64,000 bases of DNA from Jiella pacifica (GCF_010500815.1 NZ_JAAAMG010000010.1:62001-126000), one strand, 5' to 3'; shown: positions 8,984 through 19,083, numbered from the stretch's first letter. Translations and numbers: made by a program. The notes: generated by a model not told the origin, from the letters alone.

Positions 8984-9946
8984 TCAAAGCAGCGATCCGT
9001 TCGACTGCGCTGCCGTGGACGCCTTCTCGTCGGTTTCGGCTTCGGCGGTCGTCGGCGGCTCGAATCGCGGATAGGACGGCGCCGGCGGGCCGACGAAGCT
9101 CGGGCCGTCGGGCAATGGCCGGACCAGACGGTATTCGACCAGTTCTTCCGGCGTCAGCACGTAGAGGCTGGCCGACGGTGTCTGCATCGCCTTGATCCAC
9201 AGGGCCGGATCGACGCCCATCTCGGCGAGCAGCGTCTGGCACTCGGCGGTCGTCGCCTGGATCTCGGCGATCGATCGGTCGACCGTCGACGGCAGTCCCG
9301 GCTCCGCGCCCGACACGGCATAGACCTGGTGAACGCCGACCCAGGAATTTTCCCCGGCCCGCCGGGTCAGGCCGCCGGCGAGGACCAGCGGGCAGGCCGA
9401 GGCGCAGTAGCCGTCGGCCGGTACGCGGGTGGAGATATCCTGCGAGCGCAGATCGCGGGCCATCGCCATGGCATCGGCGACCGAACCTCCCGGCGAATGC
9501 AGGACGAGGGTTTCGACGCCTTCGGCCGCGGGCGAGGCCAGGAACTCGCGCAGCGCCTCACCGGTGCCTACCTCGATCCGGCCGATCGCCGTCGCTTCGC
9601 CTTCCGGGCCGACGAAGAAGCGCATCGGTGCTGCCAGAGCCTCGCCTTCGGCAGGGCCGTCATAGCCCGGCAGTGTCGGCTCGCCCCGGTCGGGGCCGAC
9701 CGGAATGGTGCGCGGCAGATAGGGCCGGATCTGGTCGCCAGGGCTCGGCCGCCTGAGCGGCAACGGCTCGGTGCGGCTCAGCCGCTCACGCTCCGCCGAG
9801 CGGCCGGCCATGTCCTGATAGTCGAGAGCGACCATCGCACCGGCGACGCCGAGCAGCGCCAGGAAGACCAATCGCAGCACCGAGCCCTCGGGCAGCTTCA
9901 GGACCAGCCGCTCAAGCCGGCCCGGCGATGTCTCGTCACCGATCAC
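8984..9946 (-). CDS. Membrane-anchored ClpP/crotonase-fold periplasmic protein
   Basis: A 320-residue protein with one N-terminal membrane anchor (LRLVFLALLGVAGAMVAL). Its ClpP-like domain has ETLVLHSPGGSVADAMAMARDLR followed by GYCASACPLVLAGG. The latter carries Ser or Cys at the position of the ClpP nucleophile, and the order matches COG3904-type predicted periplasmic proteins. The family resembles SppA/NfeD-like serine peptidases, but activity has not been established. A His in WVGVHQVY could serve as the base. The long N-terminal polar stretch is unassigned. Start GTG 9946 is favoured by GGGGG upstream; a TTG at 9979 is the alternative. Confidence 0.65.
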   Translation of the reverse strand: MIGDETSPGRLERLVLKLPEGSVLRLVFLALLGVAGAMVALDYQDMAGRSAERERLSRTEPLPLRRPSPGDQIRPYLPRTIPVGPDRGEPTLPGYDGPAEGEALAAPMRFFVGPEGEATAIGRIEVGTGEALREFLASPAAEGVETLVLHSPGGSVADAMAMARDLRSQDISTRVPADGYCASACPLVLAGGLTRRAGENSWVGVHQVYAVSGAEPGLPSTVDRSIAEIQATTAECQTLLAEMGVDPALWIKAMQTPSASLYVLTPEELVEYRLVRPLPDGPSFVGPPAPSYPRFEPPTTAEAETDEKASTAAQSNGSLL

Positions 9947-10006
9947 GCTACCACCCCCTACCGGAAATGCCGGCGCCAAGCGCAGCGCTGCGGGACAGGG
10001 TCCATC

Positions 10007-11326
10007 CTACCGCGCCGCAGTCTTGGGAAAGAGAGTCGCTCCCGCCGGCCGATTGCGCTGGACGATGTCCGCGTCCTCTTCATCCGGCCCCATGATTTCG
10101 CCGTGATAAGTCGAGGAATGCCGCTCGTCCGGCTCGTCGTAACGCTCGGCGGCCTTCAGCTTCTTCTGGATGCGCAGCGCCCGCATCATCTCTCCGGCGC
10201 TCATGTCGCCCATTTCCAGCTCTTCGCCCTCCTCGCGGCGGATCACGTCCTGGACGATGCACAGGACGAAGATCAGCACCGCCGGCAGAAGATCGATCGA
10301 AATCGCCCCTGCCCAGGACGGCAGGAAGTCGCGGGCATAGCGGATGACCGCCTCTGGCGCCGACAGCGGGGTGAAGCGCAAGGGCTCGACCTTCGGCCGC
10401 GCCAGGATCTCGTCGGCGGCCGTCGCCAGCGCCTGGCTCTGGGTCTTCACCGCCGCCTCGATCGTGCCGACGACGCGGCTCTGGCGATCGCGCAGGTCGG
10501 CGTCGGTGCCGTCGGAGATCGGGGCGATGAAACTGCGGCCGAGATCCTCGGCGGCGCGGCGGACGGCGGGGGCGACCGAGGTCTGCTCGAGCGAGGTGAG
10601 CAGCCCCGACAGCGCCACCGCCTCCTCGCCATAGGCATTCGAGCGATCGGCGACGGGCCCTTGCGAGGAGACCAGCCTGCGCATGGTCGCGAGGTGTTGG
10701 CCGCCCTGTTCGAACAGCGTCTTGACCTGCTGCCGCGAACCCTCGATCTCGGCCTGGAGGCCGGAAAGCTGGCTCGACATCTGGCGGAGAAGCTGCACGA
10801 CCGTCCCGGAGCCCGAAGTTCCGGTGAGGACGCCGGAGCGGGCCTCCTGCTCGGAAAGCCCGGCGAAGCGCTGGGAAGCGAGCTGGATGTCCGGCAGGAG
10901 GCTCTGGGCCGCCAGCGCGTTCTCGTGCGCCTCGTTGAGCTTTTGCTGATATTCTTCGGTGGTGACGGCGAGATGCTGTTCGAGCGCCGCCGAGCCGGCG
11001 AGAGCCGCGGCGTTCAGCCAGGAGGACATGGCGATGATCATCGCCGAGCCGATCGCCATGGCGAGATAGAGCATGCGCCGGCCGCTGCGCACATGCGGCA
11101 TGAAGCGCATCAGGTAGGACCAAAAGGCGTAGATCGCCACCGAGACGGCCGAGGAATAGACGAGAGCGCCGAGGAAGACCGTCGTCTCGTCACCGTCGAG
11201 AAGCTCCCTGACGCCGAGATAGGTGTAGACGCCGCTGGCCAGCGCCAGGACCGACAGGGTGATGCGCGTCGTCGCGTCGAGCCGCGTGACCTGCCCCCTC
11301 AAGGTGTAAGACTGCGATGCACCCAT
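10007..11326 (-). CDS. Conserved membrane protein with central coiled coil, CtrA-box promoter
   Basis: A 439-residue protein I do not recognise by name. Three membrane helices lie in the first 120 residues (ITLSVLALASGVYTYLG, ALVYSSAVSVAIYAFW, MLYLAMAIGSAMIIAM). A helical, Gln/Glu-rich periplasmic or cytosolic region of about 190 residues follows, then another hydrophobic segment (WAGAISIDLLPAVLIFVLCIV) and an acidic cytosolic tail. The layout suggests a structural or signalling membrane protein rather than an enzyme. ATG 11326 is chosen because GTGAGGAGT sits 8 bases before it. A perfect CtrA recognition sequence at 11382-11397 suggests cell-cycle control. Confidence 0.6.
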   Translation of the reverse strand: MGASQSYTLRGQVTRLDATTRITLSVLALASGVYTYLGVRELLDGDETTVFLGALVYSSAVSVAIYAFWSYLMRFMPHVRSGRRMLYLAMAIGSAMIIAMSSWLNAAALAGSAALEQHLAVTTEEYQQKLNEAHENALAAQSLLPDIQLASQRFAGLSEQEARSGVLTGTSGSGTVVQLLRQMSSQLSGLQAEIEGSRQQVKTLFEQGGQHLATMRRLVSSQGPVADRSNAYGEEAVALSGLLTSLEQTSVAPAVRRAAEDLGRSFIAPISDGTDADLRDRQSRVVGTIEAAVKTQSQALATAADEILARPKVEPLRFTPLSAPEAVIRYARDFLPSWAGAISIDLLPAVLIFVLCIVQDVIRREEGEELEMGDMSAGEMMRALRIQKKLKAAERYDEPDERHSSTYHGEIMGPDEEDADIVQRNRPAGATLFPKTAAR

Positions 11327-11381
11327 GAACGCGGGACTCCTCACGGACTGACGGCGAGGCGATCTCGCCCCATCGCATTGC

Positions 11382-11397
11382 GTTAACGGGAGATTAA
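11382..11397 (-). promoter_or_regulatory. CtrA box (TTAA-N7-TTAAC)
   Basis: On the minus strand the sequence is TTAATCTCCCGTTAAC, an exact match to the alphaproteobacterial CtrA consensus. It lies 56 bases before the start codon of the membrane coiled-coil gene, a position suited to activation or repression by the cell-cycle regulator CtrA. Confidence 0.65.
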
Positions 11398-11563
11398 GAC
11401 TTTCCCTCGACTGGGGTAAGTACCGCCCGGCGGATTTCCCGGCGATCGCCAGGACGAAGACGGCTGAGGGTTAACGGCGAAAATTCGATCGATCCGAGGA
11501 AGCCGGCGGAGGGACCGCAGCCCGGCGCCCGATCTGCACCCAGCGCATAGGCGCCGGCTCTTT

Positions 11564-11580
11564 GATAGAAACGCTCTATC
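11564..11580. promoter_or_regulatory. Dyad GATAG-N7-CTATC
   Basis: Short inverted repeat with T-N11-A geometry like LysR-type regulator sites. It lies in the gap between the CtrA box and the small RNA. TATCGATC at 11577-11584 is repeated at 11613-11620. No regulator gene is adjacent, so its role is open. Confidence 0.3.
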
Positions 11581-11652
11581 GATCGTTTGGATATTTCTAT
11601 GTGTTTTCCGTGTATCGATCAAAAATTGCTATCGTCGAAATGCATAGCTGGC

Positions 11653-11673
11653 ATGCCGGATCGGCATTTGATC
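11653..11673 (+). promoter_or_regulatory. LysR-type box abutting a -35 element of the small RNA
   Basis: ATGCCG-GAT-CGGCAT (11653-11667) is a perfect 6-bp dyad with T-N11-A spacing. It is followed at once by TTGATC (11668-11673), which could be a -35, with CTAGGT at 11689-11694 as a poor -10. This geometry would place a LysR-type activator just upstream of RNA polymerase and a transcript start near 11700. Inference only. Confidence 0.4.
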
Positions 11674-11699
11674 CAGCAGCGTGACGAACTAGGTTGGTC

Positions 11700-11809
11700 G
11701 CAGTCGGACGCATCGGCACCTCCTCCCAGTCGATCCGTCTGGCTGTTTCCTCCCATACGGTCTTTCGAGACCACGATTGGCCGGGTTCTTTTGAACCCGG
11801 CTTTTTTTT
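11700..11809 (+). ncRNA. Candidate trans-acting small RNA with anti-Shine-Dalgarno loops (AbcR/alpha-r14-like)
   Basis: About 110 nt with three stem-loops. Stem 1 pairs 11701-10 with 11736-45 and 11712-15 with 11731-34, leaving a 15-nt apical loop that displays CCTCCTCCC (11719-11727), the complement of a Shine-Dalgarno site. The linker before stem 2 shows a second copy, TCCTCCC (11748-11754). Stem 2 is GGTCT-TTCG-AGACC (11759-11772). Stem 3 is an intrinsic terminator with eight T. This is the architecture of the rhizobial trans-acting RNAs of the alpha-r14 and AbcR (alpha-r15) families, which block translation of transporter and other mRNAs with Hfq. The 5' end is inferred; the exact family is not settled. 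Confidence 0.7.
11780..11809 (+). terminator. Intrinsic terminator of the small RNA
   Basis: GCCGGGTTC pairs perfectly with GAACCCGGC around a TTTT loop and is followed by eight T (11802-11809). This is the strongest Rho-independent terminator in the window. It ends no plus-strand protein gene, which is what points to a small RNA upstream. Confidence 0.9.
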
Positions 11810-11929
11810 GGCCTCGACACGACGCCCGGCGGCCGCCTTCGCCGCAGTGCGCAAAGAGGTCGGGACGCGGCCGGCTCCGGAGGGGACGGGGGATCCTGCT
11901 TTGAGAATGTCAGGACCTGGCAAGCGAAA

Positions 11930-11954
11930 GCGGGCGGCCCATGGGACCACCCGC
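11930..11954 (-). terminator. Hairpin after the aminotransferase gene
   Basis: On the minus strand GCGGGTGGTCC pairs with GGGCCGCCCGC, with two G-U wobbles, around a CAT loop, followed by CTTTCGCTT. The wobbles pair only in the minus-strand RNA, so it belongs to the aminotransferase transcript. Confidence 0.55.
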
Positions 11955-11986
11955 CTCTCATTGTCTCGGTCCTTGCGTCGAAGAGA

Positions 11987-14546
<2,560 letters not shown>

Positions 14547-14553
14547 CGCTTCC

Positions 14554-14599
14554 GCGCCGATCCGTCCGGGCTTGAGGGAGAGCCGAGGCGGACCGGCGC
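14554..14599. terminator. Long-loop hairpin between convergent genes
   Basis: GCGCCGATCCG (14554-14564) pairs with CGGACCGGCGC (14589-14599) over an 11-bp stem with one mismatch that becomes a wobble on the minus strand. It lies between the deacetylase stop and the stop of the convergent small gene; no T-run. Confidence 0.35.
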
Positions 14600-14621
14600 A
14601 TGAAGGACGTGGTGAAATCGT

Positions 14622-14963
14622 TCAGCGATAGGCGATGACCGGGCAACCGCGGACGCGGGCGAAGCGCACCAGCGTGTGGCTGCGGTGCTTGCGGCCGGCG
14701 ACCGTGATGGAGTGACGGTTGACGCCGCGGATGTGGGCGCGGTGGATGCCGAAGTGCCGGGCCTTGCGCAGCGCGTGGCGCGGGGTGCAGGTGCCGCGGT
14801 TCCAATGCCGGCCGTGGCCGCGATGGCGGACGAGCTCGACGCCGCCACTGCCGATCGAGATCGTGGCACGAAGATCGCCGGCGGATGCGGCGGTGGGAGC
14901 GGCGGCGCCGGCGGCACCGAGGGCGGCGACGAGGCAGAGGGTCTTTGCGAATTTCTGGAACAT
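14622..14963 (-). CDS. Small secreted His/Arg-rich protein, unknown function
   Basis: 113 residues with a clear signal peptide (KTLCLVAALGAAGAAAPTAASA) followed by a basic mature part rich in Arg and His (GHGRHWNRGTCTPRHALRKARHFG), with two or three Cys. Small secreted proteins of this kind recur in Rhizobiales, but I know no function. The basic surface could bind metal, nucleic acid or envelope polymers; that is speculation. ATG 14963 is set by AAGGAGAAG upstream. A shadow frame on the other strand covers the same DNA but has no ribosome-binding site. Confidence 0.65.
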   Translation of the reverse strand: MFQKFAKTLCLVAALGAAGAAAPTAASAGDLRATISIGSGGVELVRHRGHGRHWNRGTCTPRHALRKARHFGIHRAHIRGVNRHSITVAGRKHRSHTLVRFARVRGCPVIAYR

Positions 14964-15150
14964 GGGGGCTTCTCCTTGGGCTTCGCTGTCTCGGCGCTTT
15001 TCCTCCGCCGATGATTTGAAGATGCCAAAGAGCCGCTGAACGATGCCGGAAGGCGACATTCATTTCGCATTCAGATTGTGACGACGGGGAAAGTATCGGG
15101 CGGCGGCACAGTCTGACGGCAGGGTGGCGAAAGGTCCGCTTCCCGTCAGC

Positions 15151-15759
15151 CTAGACCAGCCGGCGCATCCAGAACTGCATCGGCTTGTCGGTTTCGCCGC
15201 TTTCGCCGATGTCGCGCCAGCGCATGTGCGAGACGAGGCCGTCGATCCGCTCATAGCCACGCTTTTTCCAGAAGCCGTCGAGCGGCACGTAGCCTTGCGG
15301 CCGGGCGGGATGGTCATCGGGTCTGACGACGCCGCAGAAGGCGGCGATCCAATAGCCGCCGGCGCGCCCCGCCTGTTCCCGCGCGTCGAAGAAGCGATGG
15401 CCGGCGCCCCGGCCGCGATAGTCCGCCAGAAGCACCGACTCGCCGAGGTAGAACACCTCGGCCGGGTCGATGCCCTTTTTGCGGAAGGCTTCGGAAAGCT
15501 GCGGCTGGTGGTCGCCGAGAGGCGCTGCCGTCGCGGCGCCGACGATCTCGCCCGCGCCGCTCCGCGCGATCACCACCATCGCGCCGGGCGATCTCGCATA
15601 TGAGGCGAGATAGGCCCGCTCGTAGTCCGCATCGCCGTCATAGAGATAGGGATAGGCCCGGAAGACGGTGATGCGGAGCCGCGCGAGATCGTCGAGGATC
15701 GGCCCGATGCCTTCGCCCGAGAGCACGTCGAAAGAGAGGTTGCCCGTCGCTCCAGCCAT
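15151..15759 (-). CDS. GNAT-fold N-acetyltransferase
   Basis: A 202-residue protein with the GNAT core. An N-terminal segment RITVFRAYPYLYDGDADYERAYLASYA leads to the central strand MVVIARSGAGEIVGAATAAPL. The acetyl-CoA pyrophosphate loop is ADYRGRGAGHRFFDARE (R-G-R-G-A-G-H pattern), and WKKRGYERIDGL closes the fold. The acceptor substrate is unknown. The start is either ATG 15759, with GAGGG just upstream, or a GTG at 15777 that overlaps the stop of the preceding gene. Either way it is coupled to the SnoaL-like gene upstream, and the two probably form one transcript. Confidence 0.8.
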   Translation of the reverse strand: MAGATGNLSFDVLSGEGIGPILDDLARLRITVFRAYPYLYDGDADYERAYLASYARSPGAMVVIARSGAGEIVGAATAAPLGDHQPQLSEAFRKKGIDPAEVFYLGESVLLADYRGRGAGHRFFDAREQAGRAGGYWIAAFCGVVRPDDHPARPQGYVPLDGFWKKRGYERIDGLVSHMRWRDIGESGETDKPMQFWMRRLV

Positions 15760-15773
15760 GCCGCCCTCGCCCG

Positions 15774-16187
15774 TCACGCCTTCGAGACGGCCGCGATCCA
15801 GGCCTTGAGGTTGTAATAGGTTGTGACGCGGGTAATTTTGCCGTCCTCAAGCGAGAAGAACTGGCCGGCGGGGATCGAATAGGCCTGGTTCGACGCTTCC
15901 GGCAGGCCGGCCGCCGTCTCCCGGTAGCGCCCGCGCACGGTGAACTCGGCTGCCGCCCGCGTGCCGTCCTCGGAGGCGAAGACGACGATGTCGGCGAGGG
16001 TCTCGTCGTAGTGGCGGTGCATCGTCGCCATGAAGACGCGGAAACTCTCCTGGCCGATCTCCCGGCCGCTTTCGTTGACGTCGTGGGCGACGTCCTCGTC
16101 GAGCAGCGCCAGCATCGTGTCGACGTCGCCCGCGTTGAAGGCTTTGAGATAGCGATGGATCAGGGCTTCGGTGTCGGTGCGGGTCAT
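15774..16187 (-). CDS. SnoaL-like/ketosteroid-isomerase-type protein
   Basis: A 137-residue NTF2-fold protein. The family pattern is visible in ALIHRYLKAFNAGDVDTMLALLDEDVAHDVNE, a helix then the first strand of the cone-shaped barrel, with GQFFSLEDGKITRVTTYYN at the end. Members include polyketide cyclases, isomerases and limonene-epoxide-hydrolase-like enzymes as well as non-enzymatic binders, so no reaction can be assigned. ATG 16187 follows AAGGATC. First gene of a likely two-gene unit with the acetyltransferase. Confidence 0.78.
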   Translation of the reverse strand: MTRTDTEALIHRYLKAFNAGDVDTMLALLDEDVAHDVNESGREIGQESFRVFMATMHRHYDETLADIVVFASEDGTRAAAEFTVRGRYRETAAGLPEASNQAYSIPAGQFFSLEDGKITRVTTYYNLKAWIAAVSKA

Positions 16188-16264
16188 CGGGGATCCTTCG
16201 GGTTGGGCGGACAATCTGTTTCGCTCCGCCCTACCCGTCAACCGCCCGAAATGCCAGCCTTCCC

Positions 16265-16369
16265 GTTAGAGCGGCATGAGGTGAGCTTCGCTCACCCTTC
16301 CGCTCAATCTTCTTGTTGGAGCATGATCTTTCCCGAAAACCGGTTCCCACTTTTCGGGATCATTCTCTA
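16265..16369. repeat. RIME-like two-palindrome intergenic repeat
   Basis: About 105 bases holding two palindromes. The first, near 16267-16308, has GGTGAGC-TTC-GCTCACC flanked by outer arms GAGCGG and CCGCTC. The second (16323-16363) has ATGATC and CCCGAAAA pairing with TTTTCGGG and ATCAT around CCGGTTCCCAC. The CCCGAAAA...CCGGTTCCCAC...TTTTCGGG sequence is a widespread rhizobial intergenic palindrome, and length and layout fit the RIME1 class. It abuts the stop codon of the lipoprotein gene and may act as its terminator. Only one copy occurs in this window. Confidence 0.7.
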
Positions 16370-16855
16370 GCTGGTGACGCCGAAGACCTCGGCGCAGCGC
16401 GAGAAGCTGAAGCCCTCGCCGTCGGTGTCGCGGCTGGTGCGGATGGTCGTGATGATTCCGGCCGAATTGGTCGAGATCTGCGCCTCGCAGCCGAGCTGTT
16501 CCGTGCGTGACGGAGAGAGCAGCACCTTTCCGGGGGGCGTCGCATCCATTCCCATATTGCCGCCGATGTTGATGATCGTCGAGCCGCGCCGCTTCTCCTC
16601 GAACTCGCGCTCCTGCTTGGTCATGTCCCGGTATTGCGCCGACACGGTCCGCTCGGTCTCGCCGCCCTGCCACGTGTAGACGGTGCCGCCGTTGTTCAGA
16701 TCGAAGGCGCTGACCGGCGGGCCGTATTGAGCGAAGAAGGCGTCGCTCGACTGGCCGATCCAGCGCCCTTGGATCGCCTGGTTGGCTTCCTCCGTCGTCG
16801 TGCAACCGGCCAGAAGGCCGAGCGCGACCACCCCCATCACCATGCTTTTCTTCAT
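16367..16855 (-). CDS. Small lipoprotein, unknown function
   Basis: 162 residues starting with a lipoprotein signal: MKKSMVMGVVALGLLAGC, lipobox LAGC with the modified Cys at residue 18. The mature protein begins TTTEEANQAIQGRWIGQSSDAFFAQYGPP and continues with VYTWQGG. This pattern is seen in Rhizobiales lipoproteins with a small beta-rich, SmpA/OmlA-like start. Two further Cys near the C-terminus (LGCEAQI and RCAEV) could form a disulphide. ATG 16855 has GGGAAG upstream; the 79-residue extension of the open frame is not protein-like. Envelope role inferred from the lipobox only. Confidence 0.72.
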   Translation of the reverse strand: MKKSMVMGVVALGLLAGCTTTEEANQAIQGRWIGQSSDAFFAQYGPPVSAFDLNNGGTVYTWQGGETERTVSAQYRDMTKQEREFEEKRRGSTIINIGGNMGMDATPPGKVLLSPSRTEQLGCEAQISTNSAGIITTIRTSRDTDGEGFSFSRCAEVFGVTS

Positions 16856-17045
16856 CGATCGACTTCCCGTCATCGCAGCCCTCACCCAGCGCGAGGCCGA
16901 CGAAACTGGCGATGCGGGCAGAAGCGACGAAAAGTCCATGACCCAGCGTCTCAGGCAGCGTCGTCCCCAGAGATTTTTCTCGCTGACCCGCGATACGTCA
17001 GACCGAGGTGGCTGCGTCGACCGTCTCTCCTTTCGGGCGACCCCT

Positions 17046-18593
17046 TCAAGCGGCGGTCTCGTCGCCCGTCTTCTCCAGCTTCGACAGGACACGGTCCCGC
17101 ACCGATGCGGTCGAGCCTTCCCCGTCGACGGACGACCAGCCGATCGCGCCGGTCGCCCTTTCGAGCTGGCGGCGGACGACGTCCGGCGTCGCGTCGGACG
17201 GATCGCCGGACCGGGCGCCGACGCGGCGAAGCAATTCTTCGGCCGGTACGTCGAGCCAGATGCCGCGGAACGGCACGCCCGCCTCTATCGCCGCCGCCTC
17301 TATCGCCGAGCGCTCCGGCGGCGTCGAGAACGTCGCATCGGCGACGACAGCGTGGCCTCCTTCGGTGATTGCCACGGCATGATCGAACAGGTCGCGATAG
17401 ACGGCCGCCGTCACCTCCCGCGCATAGGCCTCGGCACCCAGCCGCGTCTGCGGCGAAACCCCGTAGCGCGCCTTGCGCAGGCGGTCGCTCGACAGCGTCC
17501 GCGCGCCAGGCGCCGGGCCGATCTCCGGCGCGATCATGCGGGCGACGGTGGACTTGCCCGAGCCGGAGAGCCCGCCGACGGCGACGAGGAGCGGCGCCTT
17601 GTCGTCCAGAAGCGTCAGAGCGAGATCGAAATAGCTCTTCGCCTCGTCGCGCTTCTCCGCCGCGCCATCCTCCATGTCCACGGAAGCCGTCGCCGCCACA
17701 TGGGCCCGCACCGCTGCCCGCACCGCCATGAAATACGGCACGAGCGGCAGGCCACCCTCGTCGCCGGTGAGATCGAGATAGCGGTTGAGGACGAGGTTGG
17801 CGTGGCTGCGAAGATCGCGGTGCCAGAGGTCCATGAGGAGGAAGGCGAGATCGTAGAGGAGATCGGTGGTGCCGAGATCCTCGTCGAATTCCAGGCAATC
17901 GAAGACCGTCGGCTCGCCATCGACGAGGCAGATGTTGCGCAGATGAAGGTCGCCGTGGCAGCGGCGGATCATCCCCTCGCGGCCGCGCCGGTCGAGGAGG
18001 TCCGCCAGCTGGGCATGCTTCCGGCGGAAACGGGCGTTGAAGCTCTCGACCGCCTCTTCCGCGAAGACGTCGCCGCCGGCAAGCGCCGCCTCGTTGACGT
18101 CGAGAACGCCGGCCATGTGTGCCGCGCCGTCTTCCCGCGGCATTGCCTCGATATCGCGATGGAACTCGGCGATCTGCCGCGCCAGGCTCTCGATCAGGTC
18201 GTCCGTCAGGGTTCCGGCGACGGCCATGCGGTCGAACAGCGTGTCCTCGTCGAAGCGGGCCATCTCGACCACCACGTCGGCGAGTTCGCCGGCGCCGTCC
18301 AGCGCCAGATCGCCTGAAGCCTCGCGGGTGATGCGCCTGACGCCGCGATAGAGATGCGGCGCGGTGCGGCGGTTGAGTTCGACCTCCCGTTCGGCTGCCC
18401 CCAGCCGCAGCGCGGGCGTCGAGAAATCGACATAAGGACGCTTCAGCGCCCGCTTCAGCTTCACCGCGGTCTCGTGCCCGAGGAGGAGATGCGAGATGTG
18501 GGTCGTGACCTCCTCGATCGCCTCCGGATCGTCGACGAAGAGTTCGCTTTGCCTCAGGAAGGCGATCACCTTCGCCTGGCTCTCGTCCTTCAT
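17046..18593 (-). CDS. Two-domain kinase: APH-like N-terminus plus AAA_33 P-loop C-terminus
   Basis: A 515-residue cytoplasmic protein of the COG2187-COG0645 fusion type. The N-terminal half is an aminoglycoside-phosphotransferase-like domain with the catalytic loop RRCHGDLHLRNICLVDGEPTVFDCLEFDE (catalytic Asp about residue 222, metal Asp later). The C-terminal domain is a gluconate-kinase-like P-loop: VGGLSGSGKSTVARMIA (Walker A near residue 355), LSSDRLRKARYG, then GGHAVVADATFSTPPER. Both are ATP-using phosphotransferase folds. The fusion is common in proteobacteria, but its substrate is unknown. ATG 18593 is preceded by GGGGGAGATGGG. Confidence 0.82.
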   Translation of the reverse strand: MKDESQAKVIAFLRQSELFVDDPEAIEEVTTHISHLLLGHETAVKLKRALKRPYVDFSTPALRLGAAEREVELNRRTAPHLYRGVRRITREASGDLALDGAGELADVVVEMARFDEDTLFDRMAVAGTLTDDLIESLARQIAEFHRDIEAMPREDGAAHMAGVLDVNEAALAGGDVFAEEAVESFNARFRRKHAQLADLLDRRGREGMIRRCHGDLHLRNICLVDGEPTVFDCLEFDEDLGTTDLLYDLAFLLMDLWHRDLRSHANLVLNRYLDLTGDEGGLPLVPYFMAVRAAVRAHVAATASVDMEDGAAEKRDEAKSYFDLALTLLDDKAPLLVAVGGLSGSGKSTVARMIAPEIGPAPGARTLSSDRLRKARYGVSPQTRLGAEAYAREVTAAVYRDLFDHAVAITEGGHAVVADATFSTPPERSAIEAAAIEAGVPFRGIWLDVPAEELLRRVGARSGDPSDATPDVVRRQLERATGAIGWSSVDGEGSTASVRDRVLSKLEKTGDETAA

Positions 18594-18658
18594 CGCCCAT
18601 CTCCCCCGCATATCGGCAGCCGCGTCCTCATCCCTCGCCGGTGTCCGCTCGCGCCGCC

Positions 18659-18672
18659 TTGACCGGGATCAA
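18659..18672 (+). promoter_or_regulatory. FNR/FixK anaerobox TTGA-N6-TCAA before cytochrome c
   Basis: TTGACCGGGATCAA, a perfect match to the TTGA-N6-TCAA core, within a longer 11-bp dyad (18652-18679). A start 41.5 bases from its centre would be near 18707, leaving a 23-nt leader with the AGGAGGA ribosome-binding site. This is the classic class II activator layout for microoxic induction. Confidence 0.7.
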
Positions 18673-18729
18673 GGCGGCGGCGGCAAGGAGGCGCTACTTC
18701 GTCACCTCGACATAGGAGGAGACGGCACG

Positions 18730-19083
18730 ATGACAGCGCAATTCTCGAAATTCGGTCGAGCGTCGGGGCTGGTGGCAGGCTGCGCCCTCCTCTTCGGCGG
18801 CGCACTCACGGCCGCGGCGGAGGACCTGTCGCAGCTGGCGGCCGGCCAACGACTTCTCGAAGAGAACTGCGCCCGCTGCCACGCCGTCACGCGGACCGGA
18901 GACAGCCCGCACCCCGAGGCACCTCCGTTCCGCACGCTTTCGGAGCGCTATCCCGTCGAACAGATCGAGGAAGCCCTGGTCGAAGGCCTGTCGACGGGCC
19001 ATCCGGACATGCCGCAGTTCATCTTCACCCCGGCCAAGGCCGCGGCGATCGTCGCCTATCTGAAGAGCATCCAGGCCGAGTGA
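18730..19083 (+). CDS. Periplasmic class I cytochrome c
   Basis: A 117-residue monohaem cytochrome c, an electron carrier in the periplasm. It has a signal peptide to about residue 30 (ALTAAA cleavage region), the haem-attachment motif CARCH at residues 47-51, and a probable axial methionine at residue 94 in HPDMPQF. APPFRTLSERYPVEQIEEAL is the conserved central segment. A paralogue with the same positions for all ligands lies at 44939-45289. ATG 18730 follows a strong AGGAGGA (18715-18721). The anaerobox at 18659 suggests induction when oxygen is low. Partner oxidase or reductase is not in the window. Confidence 0.88.
   Translation: MTAQFSKFGRASGLVAGCALLFGGALTAAAEDLSQLAAGQRLLEENCARCHAVTRTGDSPHPEAPPFRTLSERYPVEQIEEALVEGLSTGHPDMPQFIFTPAKAAAIVAYLKSIQAE

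Noticed and set aside
8960-11386. 808-residue open frame on the plus strand
   Set aside because: Antisense to two well-supported genes with signal anchors, membrane helices and ribosome-binding sites; product rich in Arg, Asp and Gln with no motif.
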